64,000 bases of DNA from Streptomyces sp. NBC_01214 (GTDB lineage Bacteria > Actinomycetota > Actinomycetes > Streptomycetales > Streptomycetaceae), in assembly GCF_026340975.1 (NCBI RefSeq), contig NZ_JAPEOS010000002.1:2523500-2587499 (forward strand). Direction: 5' to 3'. The notes under the pieces are model-generated. The model saw nothing but the letters and a program-made list of their open reading frames with translations. It was not told the origin of the DNA and searched no databases. Below, piece after piece: positions 51,197 to 58,418 of the stretch. Numbering within the stretch: position 1 is the stretch's first letter; the number at the start of each line of letters is the position of its first letter. Both the position numbers and the translations under genes were made by a program.

Positions 51197-51280
51197 AGGG
51201 GCCTCCTGCGGGAGAGGGGGAAACGGGGAAGGGTCGCCATCAGCGGTGTCCGCCGGGCAGTGACAAGACAGTAAGCCCGA

Positions 51281-51305
51281 ATCCCCGGTCACCGAAATCA
51301 CGGGC
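51281..51305 (-). promoter_or_regulatory. degenerate operator O4 beside the tiny-ORF leader
   Basis: On the minus strand TTTCGGTGACCGGGGATTC matches the right half of the palindrome in O1-O3 (TTTCGGAAACCGGGGATTC) with two differences. The left half is poor. It lies between the start of the transfer-gene leader (minus) and the methyltransferase gene (plus), so it may mark a shared control region. Confidence 0.45.
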
Positions 51306-51471
51306 GGAATCCGCCTGATTTCCGGGGTTCTTGGTCGGCGATGCGCCTCAACCGGGAATCTTCACCTACAGTTTGGGACCTCCCCGCGCCGCCTGTCCGC
51401 ATGTCTTGCGATGGCCGCCGCACGGTCTGGAGCCTTCCCGTCTGCATCCCTCACCGAATTGGGGTTCCCCT

Positions 51472-52227
51472 TTGTCGTTTTCCCTTCACCAGGGCGACGC
51501 ACTCAGCGTGCTCGCGACTCTGCCCGACGGCTGCGCCGATTCCGTCATCACCGACCCGCCGTACAACAGCGGCGGCCGAACTGCCAAGGAGCGCACGAGC
51601 CGCTCAGCCCGCCAGAAGTACGTCTCCGCGGACGCCCAGCATGCGCTGCCGGACTTTGTCGGCGAGAACATGGACCAGCGCTCGTACACGCTCTGGCTGA
51701 CCCAGATCATGACCGAGGCCCACCGGGCCACCAAGGTCGGGGGCACGGCGCTGCTGTTCACCGACTGGCGGCAGCTGCCGGCGACCACGGACGCGCTCCA
51801 GGCCGCTGGCTGGCTGTGGCTGGGCGTCCTGACCTGGCACAAGCCGCAGGCCAGGCCGCAGAAGGGTAAGTTCCGGCAGGACTGCGAGTTCATCGTCTGG
51901 GGCGCGAAGGGCAAGATCGACGCCGCCGCGAACCCGGTCTACCTGCCCGGCTTGTACAGCGCCTCGCAGCCCTCGGGCAAGGCCCGCCGGCACATCACGC
52001 AGAAGCCGGTCGAGGTGATGCGGGAGCTGGTGAAGATCGCTCCGCCCGGCGGCACCGTGCTCGATTTCTGTGCCGGATCGGGCAGCACCGGGGTCGCCGC
52101 GCTGCTGGAGGGACGCGACTTCATCGGCATCGAGAAAACGAAGGAGTACGCGGCTGTTGCCTCCGAGCGCCTCACCGATACCGCCCATCAGGTGCATTCC
52201 CAGGACGATTTCGCCCTGACCTCCTGA
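51472..52227 (+). CDS. DNA N6-adenine/N4-cytosine methyltransferase (beta class)
   Basis: The 251-residue enzyme has the motif order of beta-class amino-methyltransferases. ITDPPYNSGG (catalytic DPPY, about residues 27-36) comes first, and S-adenosylmethionine-binding VLDFCAGSGSTGVAALLEGR lies near the C-terminus after KPVEVMRELVKIAPPGG. It methylates an exocyclic amino group in DNA; which base cannot be told. TTG 51,472 is the best start given the family N-terminus. No restriction enzyme is near. Its likely promoter has TACAGT near 51,366. With the cytosine-5 enzyme it gives the element two methylation activities. Confidence 0.88.
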   Translation: MSFSLHQGDALSVLATLPDGCADSVITDPPYNSGGRTAKERTSRSARQKYVSADAQHALPDFVGENMDQRSYTLWLTQIMTEAHRATKVGGTALLFTDWRQLPATTDALQAAGWLWLGVLTWHKPQARPQKGKFRQDCEFIVWGAKGKIDAAANPVYLPGLYSASQPSGKARRHITQKPVEVMRELVKIAPPGGTVLDFCAGSGSTGVAALLEGRDFIGIEKTKEYAAVASERLTDTAHQVHSQDDFALTS

Positions 52228-52263
52228 CCGAGCTGCACCACAGCCCGATCCCGCGGCGGGCGG

Positions 52264-52310
52264 AATATAGCGGCAGATCCCCGGTTTCCGAAACCGGGGA
52301 TTCTCCGGAC
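52264..52310 (+). promoter_or_regulatory. operator/promoter O2 in front of the DUF4913 gene block
   Basis: The palindrome at 52,277-52,301 has the same 12-bp arms as O1 and O3 around one base. GGAATATAGC precedes it and TCTCCGGACC follows, as in the others. The first gene starts about 55 nt downstream, similar to O1 (55 nt) and O3 (66 nt). Confidence 0.75.
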
Positions 52311-52359
52311 CATCAGGGCCATCGAATTCACGGCCCTGGCTGCAAGGAGAACCCCTTTC

Positions 52360-53025
52360 GTGTCCGAATCTGCCGAGCCCCGCCATGGCGGGGAAATGGA
52401 GCCGGTCCGTCTGCCGGACGCTGACCTCGAATCGATCGAGGCGTCCGTCCGCAAGCTGCTCGACCAGTCGGCCGAGCAGGCCCGCATGATCGACACACTG
52501 GCCTCCGCGCCGCCTGCGGACCCGATGGCCGCGAGCATGCCCTTCGCCGGGTTCCCCGGCATGCCGTCGTTCACCGCCCCAGCCCCGCCGCCGGACCCCA
52601 AGCCGATCTTGGAGCTGGAAGGCGAGGAGTACGAGGACGAAATCGCTGCGCTGACGGACTGGGTGGACGACCACCTCATGGACGTCTACGGCGCCGAGAT
52701 CACCACCGCGGCACCATGGTGCGAGCAGTGGCAGGAGCACCTCGACGTCGTCGCGTGGCTGCACGCGCTGTGGATGGCCTACCACCAGCACAAGGACGCC
52801 GAGGCCGGCCCCAGTGGCATGTTCGTGTGGCACCGGGACTTCCTCACCCACTGCATGGCCTACGTCCGCGCCCCCGGCGGCCCCCTGAGCGCCTGCCAGA
52901 CCGACCCGGACCGTGCCGAGCACCGCCTGCTGCGCGGGCCGGGCCCCTCCGCGCGGTCCGCCGCCCGCGAGTCGGAGGCCCAGACGACCGGCGGCGCCCC
53001 GGCCCCGGACGGGGCCGGGTTGTGA
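52360..53025 (+). CDS. DUF4913 domain protein
   Basis: The 221-residue protein has an acidic N-terminal helical part (LESIEASVRKLLDQSAEQAR), a proline-rich linker and the DUF4913 core. That core reads LTDWVDDHLMDVYGAEITTA, WCEQWQEHLDVVAWLHALWM and GMFVWHRDFLTHCMAYVRAP. DUF4913 is common in Streptomyces plasmids and integrative elements; function unknown. GTG 52,360 is the first gene after operator O2. Its stop overlaps the next GTG by 4 nt. Confidence 0.85.
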   Translation: MSESAEPRHGGEMEPVRLPDADLESIEASVRKLLDQSAEQARMIDTLASAPPADPMAASMPFAGFPGMPSFTAPAPPPDPKPILELEGEEYEDEIAALTDWVDDHLMDVYGAEITTAAPWCEQWQEHLDVVAWLHALWMAYHQHKDAEAGPSGMFVWHRDFLTHCMAYVRAPGGPLSACQTDPDRAEHRLLRGPGPSARSAARESEAQTTGGAPAPDGAGL

Positions 53026-53525
53026 CGCACCCACCGCAGCCTCCGCCGGCGTTCGGCCTCTCCTTTCACCCCGATGCCCTCAACGACCTGCTCGCCGCTC
53101 CGGGCGACATGCGCGACCTCGGGCTTGCCCTCATCCAGGACGTCGTGCGCGCCCAGGTGAGAGGGCCCGAACTCACCGCCGAGCTGACCGGCTACCGCAA
53201 GCTCTACCTCGGCTCCCGGGTGCAGTACCGCATCGTCTACGACTACCGCCCGGCCCCGCCCGGCTCCAGCCACCGCACCAACGTCCACATCGTCGCCGTA
53301 CGCCCCCGCGCCAAGCACGACATCTACGACACCGTCCGGGCCCGCGTCGGCCGCCCCCGCCCCGCAGCCGGGCCCCGCGCGTACGCGGCTCGCTCCCTCT
53401 CGCCACAAGTCCGGCCGCGCCCTGCCTTCACGCCGGCGCCTCGAGCCGCAGCGTTCCCGGTCCCCGGACTCCCCGCACCCGCCCGCATCGCCACCACGAA
53501 TTCCCCGAAGGGTCCTTCGCGATGA
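53022..53525 (+). CDS. RelE/ParE-fold-like protein with long basic tail
   Basis: Residues 10-100 of this 167-residue protein look like the RelE/ParE toxin fold: FHPDALNDLLAAPGDMRDLG, then ELTGYRKLYLGSRVQYRIVY and VHIVAVRPRAKHDIYDTVRA, with arginine and tyrosine residues at the usual strand ends. The tail is proline- and arginine-rich. It lies in an operon behind DUF4913 (GTGA overlap) and overlaps the next gene, so either neighbour could be an antitoxin. A toxin role is inferred only; operons of elements often hold non-toxic relatives. Confidence 0.6.
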   Translation: MTHPPQPPPAFGLSFHPDALNDLLAAPGDMRDLGLALIQDVVRAQVRGPELTAELTGYRKLYLGSRVQYRIVYDYRPAPPGSSHRTNVHIVAVRPRAKHDIYDTVRARVGRPRPAAGPRAYAARSLSPQVRPRPAFTPAPRAAAFPVPGLPAPARIATTNSPKGPSR

Positions 53526-54160
53526 CCAACCTCACCGCCCAGTCCTCCTCCCTGCTCCAGGCCCTGATGACGGCCCTCCTCGAGCCCCGCCCGGCTCCGC
53601 ACCCGCGCCACCAGGCCCTGCTGGATGCTCGCGAGCGTCAGCTGGAAGTGGAGGCGGAACTGAGCGCCTGGGCCAGCCGACCGCAGCCCACCACCGAAGC
53701 CGCCCAGGACAAGGAACTCGACGACCTGAGCAATCTGCTGGTCGAGCACGCCAAGGCGGGCCGACAGGTCTCGCACCTCCTGGGCGCCGACAGCTGCTGC
53801 CCGCCGTGCGCCGACTCCGAGCAGCCGCCGACCGTCCTGAGCCGCACCGCCGACAATGCGGTCTCCGCCTTCGCCGCCCCGTGCATCCTGGCCGCCTGCC
53901 TGGACGCCTTCGCCTTCCACGGCAGCCCGGACGCACTGTCCTCCGTCGACCTCGTCGCGGAGCTGCGTACCCTGCCCGGCTTCGCCGAGGGCCGCTGGCC
54001 GTACGCCGAACTCACCCAGACCCGCCTGGCCACCCTGCTGCGCCCGTACGAGGTGGCCAGCCGCGACATCACCCTCGGCGACGGCCGGCGCCGCAAGTCC
54101 TACCGCCGCTCGGCCCTTCTGGCCGCCATCCCGGCCGACTGTGACTGCCGTCCGTCGTGA
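53522..54160 (+). CDS. hypothetical protein with DUF3631-like C-terminus
   Basis: The 212-residue protein has a helical N-half with a HxLLGADSCCPPC cysteine patch (about residues 84-97). Its C-terminal region ELRTLPGFAEGRWPYAELTQ, TRLATLLRPYEVASRDITLG and GRRRKSYRRSALLAAI resembles the end of DUF3631 proteins, which are primase/helicase-like in phages and elements. The ATPase part of those is absent. ATG 53,522 overlaps the previous stop. Its role may be in DNA binding; this is inference. Confidence 0.55.
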   Translation: MTNLTAQSSSLLQALMTALLEPRPAPHPRHQALLDARERQLEVEAELSAWASRPQPTTEAAQDKELDDLSNLLVEHAKAGRQVSHLLGADSCCPPCADSEQPPTVLSRTADNAVSAFAAPCILAACLDAFAFHGSPDALSSVDLVAELRTLPGFAEGRWPYAELTQTRLATLLRPYEVASRDITLGDGRRRKSYRRSALLAAIPADCDCRPS

Positions 54161-54831
54161 GCGCCTGCGAATCCCCGGCAACCGCCCTGGACGCCGCCAT
54201 TGAGCAAGTCGTCGGCGACCTGACCGTTCTGCATCACGACCATCTCCGCGGGCTGCTCCTGGCGGAGCGGGCCGCGCTCGCTGCCGTACACCGGGAACTG
54301 GTGAATGCCGAGGGCGCGGTCGCGTACCACCGCAACGTACTGAAGCGCCTGTCCTCCGGCAGCTACCCCGTGGATACCCCGCTCCTGGACCGCCTGCGCC
54401 GGACTGTGCACGACCTGGCCCAGGCCACGGCCGCCCGCGACCGGCTGCAGGAGGGTGTCGCTGCCGCCTTGGAGGCGGTCAAGGCCGCCGCCCCTGCCCT
54501 CGTCCCCGCTGACGACGAGCTGACGGCGCACGACTTCGCGGCGCTCCTCTCGCTCGCCGGCGGCGGCACGATGCGCGAACACCTCCTCACCCACCGGGTC
54601 TCGGTCCGAACAGTCCAGGGCCGTCTCATCGACCTTCCGGCATTCCAGCGCCTGGAATCCCACGGACTCGTCACCCGGGACACGTCCCGGGCGCTAACCG
54701 TCGGCCAGCCGGTCGCCTTGACCGACACCGGCCGGACCGCGCTGCTCGGCACCCGCCGTCCACCGGCCATGGCCACGCCTTTGCCTGCCCGCCCGGCCGG
54801 GGCCTGGCCGGCACAAGCCCGACAGCACTGA
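54157..54831 (+). CDS. helical protein with winged-helix-like C-terminus
   Basis: The 224-residue protein has a long N-terminal helical domain (LLAERAALAAVHRELVNAEG, LDRLRRTVHDLAQATAARDR). A C-terminal part follows in which REHLLTHRVSVRTVQGRLID and LPAFQRLESHGLVTRDTSRA resemble a winged helix. The N-terminal domain resembles the three short proteins at 56,102-57,408. GTG 54,157 overlaps the previous stop by 4 nt. It may be a DNA-binding member of that family; it is also one of few candidates for the regulator of O1-O4. Confidence 0.55.
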   Translation: MSACESPATALDAAIEQVVGDLTVLHHDHLRGLLLAERAALAAVHRELVNAEGAVAYHRNVLKRLSSGSYPVDTPLLDRLRRTVHDLAQATAARDRLQEGVAAALEAVKAAAPALVPADDELTAHDFAALLSLAGGGTMREHLLTHRVSVRTVQGRLIDLPAFQRLESHGLVTRDTSRALTVGQPVALTDTGRTALLGTRRPPAMATPLPARPAGAWPAQARQH

Positions 54832-54888
54832 CCCAAGGTGCCCCGGGGTTCGTCCCCCTCCGCCCCTGAAGAAGGAAGCCCGCCACAC

Positions 54889-55596
54889 GTGCCTCTTCAC
54901 CGACCCGACTACGAACTGGACGGCTTCGAGCCCGCCGATGACGGCCATCAGCAGCACTACGAAGATCTCGACATCTCTTCCTTCAAGGTGCTCGGCGAGT
55001 ACCGCACGTACACCGACGCCTACTTCGTCCTCCTCGACGAGGGAGCCACGTACGTCATTCCGGGAAGCCCGCAGCTCCGAGCCGTTCACGTTTCCCGTGA
55101 CCTGCGCGCCCGCACCTTCGAGGTCGACTCCAAGGAACTCCCGCTGTACGCGATGGCCCAGTCGTACCTGATAGCCCGAGGCTGTCCCTCCGACGCGCTC
55201 GACGCACCGGAGGGCGTGCACGACCCCGCAGACGACCGCACCAGGGCCCTGGAGGCGCGCGTCCGCGGAGATGGTGACCACTTCGCCCTGCTGGCCAGCT
55301 ACACCGACGACATGCGCGACCCCGTACAGACGGTCGTGATGCTGCGCTCCCTTGACCCCCAGGCGGCGCCGGAATTCCGGATCCTGCTGGAGCAGTTCGA
55401 CTGGGACTCCAACAGCCACACCCTGCGGGAAGGCGGGTTCGAGACCTACGCCGCAGCGGTCGATTGGTGGGAGGCATGGTCGGACGAGGAGGCCCCGGCG
55501 CTACCGCCGCCGGCTCCGACCGCACGCCGCAGCCCGGCCCAGACCGCGCCGGCGACACCCTTGCCGCCGGTCTCCCGTCGGTCTCAAGGACGCTGA
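54889..55596 (+). CDS. hypothetical protein
   Basis: The 235-residue soluble protein contains LDISSFKVLGEYRTYTDAYF, VLLDEGATYVIPGSPQLRAV and MAQSYLIARGCPSDALDAPE. A second unit follows (HFALLASYTDDMRDPVQTVV, ILLEQFDWDSNSHTLREGGF) and a proline-rich tail. I chose GTG 54,889 for its GAAGGAAG ribosome site. It is the last gene before operator O3, so it ends the O2 block. Not recognised. Confidence 0.6.
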   Translation: MPLHRPDYELDGFEPADDGHQQHYEDLDISSFKVLGEYRTYTDAYFVLLDEGATYVIPGSPQLRAVHVSRDLRARTFEVDSKELPLYAMAQSYLIARGCPSDALDAPEGVHDPADDRTRALEARVRGDGDHFALLASYTDDMRDPVQTVVMLRSLDPQAAPEFRILLEQFDWDSNSHTLREGGFETYAAAVDWWEAWSDEEAPALPPPAPTARRSPAQTAPATPLPPVSRRSQGR

Positions 55597-55630
55597 ACAC
55601 GGCTTTCGCCGAGCCCGTTTCGGCGGACCG

Positions 55631-55692
55631 GCGGCGCGCAATATAGCCGCCGATCCCCGGTTTCGGAAACCGGGGATTCTCCGGACCCTTTG
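55631..55692 (+). promoter_or_regulatory. operator/promoter O3 in front of the MFS/HxlR gene block
   Basis: The palindrome 55,653-55,677 has perfect 12-bp arms. All 62 nt are identical to O1 on the opposite strand 17 kb away, including GCGCAATATAGCC before the palindrome and TCTCCGGACCCTTTG after it. Identity beyond the operator suggests recent duplication or gene conversion, or that promoter and leader are also under selection. Confidence 0.75.
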
Positions 55693-55757
55693 CAACACCA
55701 CCGCCCCACTGAGGGCGGTCACTTCCTGTTGTTCTGCCTGGTCTGGAGCCATCCGCT

Positions 55758-56063
55758 GTGTGCCACACACCCGCGTCCATCACCGCCACCGTCCTGAGCG
55801 GCACCCCATCCCGTTGCGCCGCCTCCGCGGTAGTCAGCTCCGTCACGCCCCTTTCGGCTCGGCGGGCCGAGCCGGTGCTCGCCGTCGCCGTCCGTGCCCG
55901 TGCCGACGGTGACTCCACGGCCGTCGGTGTGCTGCGGCGCGGGGAGCCGTTCACGGCTTCGGTCACCGACGGCGCCTGGCTGCACGTCACCACTGCCTCG
56001 GGCATCACCGGCTGGGTTGACGACGGTGACCTCCGTCGCGACGGCTGCCGTCGCCCGAACTGA
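55758..56063 (+). CDS. SH3-like domain protein
   Basis: The 101-residue protein has a C-terminal SH3b-like unit: AEPVLAVAVRARADGDSTAV, GVLRRGEPFTASVTDGAWLH and VTTASGITGWVDDGDLRRDG, with the typical G-W-V near the end. No signal peptide is seen, so wall binding is uncertain. GTG 55,758 follows GGAG at about 10 nt and is the first start after operator O3. Bacterial SH3 domains bind peptidoglycan or proteins. Confidence 0.65.
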   Translation: MCHTPASITATVLSGTPSRCAASAVVSSVTPLSARRAEPVLAVAVRARADGDSTAVGVLRRGEPFTASVTDGAWLHVTTASGITGWVDDGDLRRDGCRRPN

Positions 56064-56101
56064 CCCACCCGTACGTTCCCCTCTTCCAGGAGCCACCTTT
56101 C

Positions 56102-56545
56102 GTGTCCGACATCCCCGACGTCTTCGACGGCGACGTGCTCGGCTTGTTCGCCGAGCGGATCGAGGCCCAGTTCAGCCTGGGTCTGCCCGAACTGGCCCAG
56201 GCCGTCCAGGCCGCTCCGCACGCCTACCCCAGTGCCACCCAGGTGGTCCGCTGGTACGCGCTGCTCACCGAGGCGCAGCAGGGAGTGGAGACGGCCGAGG
56301 ACGCTCTGGTCTCCGCGCTGGAGACGGCGCCGGGGGACGTGCTGGACGACCCGGTGATGGAGTTGGCCCACCGTGTGAACTACGCGGTTGCCGCTCGTGA
56401 CGGTCGGGCGCAGGTCCTCCGGTTCCTCTTGGAGTCCCCCGTCGAGCAGGCCCGCATCCAGCGGCGCTTCGGACCCCGGGTGACAACGACCTTGCCCACT
56501 GCCGTCCCGGCACAGCCCGCGCGGATCAGGGGCGGTGCCCGATGA
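56102..56545 (+). CDS. paralogous helical protein A
   Basis: The 147-residue protein (LFAERIEAQFSLGLPELAQA, then YALLTEAQQGVETAEDALVS and AVAARDGRAQVLRFLLESPV) belongs to a local set with the next two genes and the N-terminus of 54,157. The common pattern is a short entry helix, a helix rich in alanine and acidic residues, a spacer and a final AVxxRDxxAQVL helix. GTG 56,102. Function unknown. The ATGA overlap to the next gene shows coupling. Confidence 0.6.
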   Translation: MSDIPDVFDGDVLGLFAERIEAQFSLGLPELAQAVQAAPHAYPSATQVVRWYALLTEAQQGVETAEDALVSALETAPGDVLDDPVMELAHRVNYAVAARDGRAQVLRFLLESPVEQARIQRRFGPRVTTTLPTAVPAQPARIRGGAR

Positions 56546-56985
56546 GCGATGCTCGCAAGCCCAGTACCCAAGACGCCCGCCTGGAGCAGGTGTTCGGCGG
56601 GCCCTTGGGCCAGCTGCACCAGCGCGCGGTCCGCCCCGGCAGCTCGCCCGCCCTGGTCCGGGCCTTGGAACTGCGCGCCTTCCTCGCCTTGGCCGAGGCC
56701 CAGGTCGTACGCGTCCGCGACCGTGTCCACGCTGCCATGGCCCCCGACGCCGAACTGGACTCGCTGTCCTCGGACACGCTCCGGTTCGACGCCGAGTGGC
56801 TGGAGGCCGCACTGGCCGGCCGCACCGGCTACCGCATCGCGCTGGAGAAGCTGCTCTCCGCGATGCCACCGCCAGCCGCCCGGCCGCCGGCCGCCCCCCT
56901 CCAGGTCCGGTCCGCCGTCGTGGGCAGCGGCCTACGGCCCGCGCCCACCGGCGCCGAGGACGTGGCGGCGGCCCGGGGACGCTGA
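56542..56985 (+). CDS. paralogous helical protein B
   Basis: This 147-residue member of the same set (LEQVFGGPLGQLHQRAVRPG, FLALAEAQVVRVRDRVHAAM, then FDAEWLEAALAGRTGYRIAL and EKLLSAM) overlaps its upstream neighbour by 4 nt and is directly followed by the next. The last helix deviates most: a GRTGYRIALEKLL element replaces the RDxxAQVL type. No membrane segment or catalytic motif. Confidence 0.6.
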   Translation: MSDARKPSTQDARLEQVFGGPLGQLHQRAVRPGSSPALVRALELRAFLALAEAQVVRVRDRVHAAMAPDAELDSLSSDTLRFDAEWLEAALAGRTGYRIALEKLLSAMPPPAARPPAAPLQVRSAVVGSGLRPAPTGAEDVAAARGR

Positions 56986-57408
56986 GTGCCCGATCCGTAC
57001 TCTGCCTCCCGGGCGACGGGCGCGCAGATCGAAGCGCTCTACGGCCGCCCGGTCACCGGCCTCGCCGCGGACGCCGTGCCCGGCAGCATGCGCTACGCCC
57101 TGCTCAACAGCTTCGCCGCCCTGCAGTACGCCGACCGCGCCGTCGCCTTCCACACCGAGCAGCTCCACCGGCTGACTCACCCCGACCGCACGATCGAATC
57201 CGTGGATGTCGGCCACATCTCCGACGCCACCCGCCGCCTGGCACACGCAGTCACCGTCCGCGACTCCCACGCCCAGGTTCTCGGCGACGTTCTGAACAGC
57301 CTGGCTCGTGTCCCCGACACCGAGTCCCCGGCGCCCGCCTCCCAGGCCACGGCCGTCACACCGGCCATGCCGCCGGTCGCGTCTGACGGGCCTGCCCGCT
57401 CGCGCTGA
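56986..57408 (+). CDS. paralogous helical protein C
   Basis: The 140-residue third member (IEALYGRPVTGLAADAVPGS, ALLNSFAALQYADRAVAFHT, then DATRRLAHAVTVRDSHAQVL) starts with GTG directly after the previous stop. The order of helices matches protein A closely. Three tandem paralogues plus one fused to a winged helix suggest a small oligomer-forming family that diversified within the element. Confidence 0.6.
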   Translation: MPDPYSASRATGAQIEALYGRPVTGLAADAVPGSMRYALLNSFAALQYADRAVAFHTEQLHRLTHPDRTIESVDVGHISDATRRLAHAVTVRDSHAQVLGDVLNSLARVPDTESPAPASQATAVTPAMPPVASDGPARSR

Positions 57409-57461
57409 CCCCCTCCTTTCTCCTTCTTCTCGTCCACCCCGCGCCGTCTGGAGTTACCGCC

Positions 57462-58325
57462 TTGGCTGCTGCCCACCTGCCTTCCAACGACCTGCCCCGC
57501 GTTGCCGAAGCGCTGGAGATGATCACGCCGCGCTGGAGCGTGTGGGTGCTGATGACGCTGGCCTCCCAGCCCGGCCCGCTGCGCTACACCAAGCTCAAGG
57601 AGCACCTGCCGTGGCTCGGCGACGGCCAGCTCCACCCGCGGCTGCGGGCGCTCTCGGATGCCGGGCTCGTCGAGCGCACCGCCCAGACCCGACTGCACGT
57701 CACCTACGGCCTGACCGCACGCGGACGGGAGCTGATGCCGTCGCTGACCGCCCTGGCGGGCTGGGGCGACGGACACCTGGAGAAGAACCTCGTCCTCAAC
57801 CCCGTCACCGGGAGGACGGAGCCGGAGCGGATACCGGCTGCGCAGAACGCCGAGGACACCCTCGCCGTGATCGGTCACCGGCACGCCACCGTGCTGCTGT
57901 GGACCCTCAAGGCCCGCGGGACCTCGACCATGGCCGCGCTCTCGGCCGAGGCGATGCCCGACCACAGCCCCAGCGCGATCTACCCGCCGATCCGTCGGCT
58001 CATCGACGACGGCCTGGTCGCCGTCACCCGCGATGACGCCGCCTCGCTGCAGCTGACCGCCCCGGGCCAGGCCCTCGCCCCGATCTACCTGGCTCTTTCG
58101 ACCTGGGCCATCGCCCGCCCGCTTCCCGAGGCCCAGGCACACCCCGTCTGGGGCGCACCCCGTATCCCGGCCGCCACCCGTTCCGGGCAGTGGGCCGCCC
58201 ACCAGGCCCGCAAGACCAGCCCGGCCGTGGCCGTAGCCCAGCCGCCGGCCCCGGCCCCGGCCCCGGCCACCGGGTGGCGGCCCGTGGATCTGTTCTCCGC
58301 ACCGACCAGCGGACCGAGCCGGTGA
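57462..58325 (+). CDS. tandem HxlR-type winged-helix regulator
   Basis: The 287-residue protein has two winged-helix domains. The first (about 10-95) is clearly HxlR: MITPRWSVWVLMTLASQPGP, LRYTKLKEHLPWLGDGQLHP and RLRALSDAGLVERTAQTRLH. The second (about 125-205) is weaker: AVIGHRHATVLLWTLKARGT, SPSAIYPPIRRLIDDGLVAV. An alanine/proline-rich tail follows. Most HxlR proteins have one domain and act as dimers; here two halves are fused. TTG 57,462. It lies before two transporter genes, so it may control them or bind the palindrome; neither is shown. Confidence 0.82.
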   Translation: MAAAHLPSNDLPRVAEALEMITPRWSVWVLMTLASQPGPLRYTKLKEHLPWLGDGQLHPRLRALSDAGLVERTAQTRLHVTYGLTARGRELMPSLTALAGWGDGHLEKNLVLNPVTGRTEPERIPAAQNAEDTLAVIGHRHATVLLWTLKARGTSTMAALSAEAMPDHSPSAIYPPIRRLIDDGLVAVTRDDAASLQLTAPGQALAPIYLALSTWAIARPLPEAQAHPVWGAPRIPAATRSGQWAAHQARKTSPAVAVAQPPAPAPAPATGWRPVDLFSAPTSGPSR

Positions 58326-58418
58326 CGCCTAACCGACCACTGCCATGTTCCGGCCGCCTGCCGCCGGTATTCCCTCGCTCCCGGCGCCCTGGCGCTGAGC
58401 CCTGACGGAAAGCCCCCG

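Larger units (their letters stand above)
50789..51207 (-). repeat. array of five SD-tiny-ORF-hairpin units in the leader of the transfer genes
   Basis: Five copies of an element with Shine-Dalgarno, a spacer of 5-8 nt and a 4-5 codon ORF stand 65-107 nt apart. Three ORFs are identical (ATGTTCCGCCCGTAA); the other two vary but keep the peptide start. Hairpins follow three of them: 50,812-50,789 (loop TTGCCT on the plus strand), 51,012-50,985 (9-bp stem CCTGGTGGG, loop with TTGCCT) and 50,889-50,874 (6-bp stem). The two larger hairpins share the loop. Confidence 0.7.

Noticed and set aside
50824..51213. CRISPR-like reading of the repeats in the transfer leader
   Set aside because: Repeats are short (15 nt), spacing varies from 65 to 107 nt and no cas gene is near.
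58342..58395. Plus-strand ORF beginning Met-Phe-Arg-Pro between the HxlR and MFS genes
   Set aside because: It has no ribosome site, continues for 17 residues and uses CGG for Arg; the likeness to the leader mini-ORFs appears to be chance.
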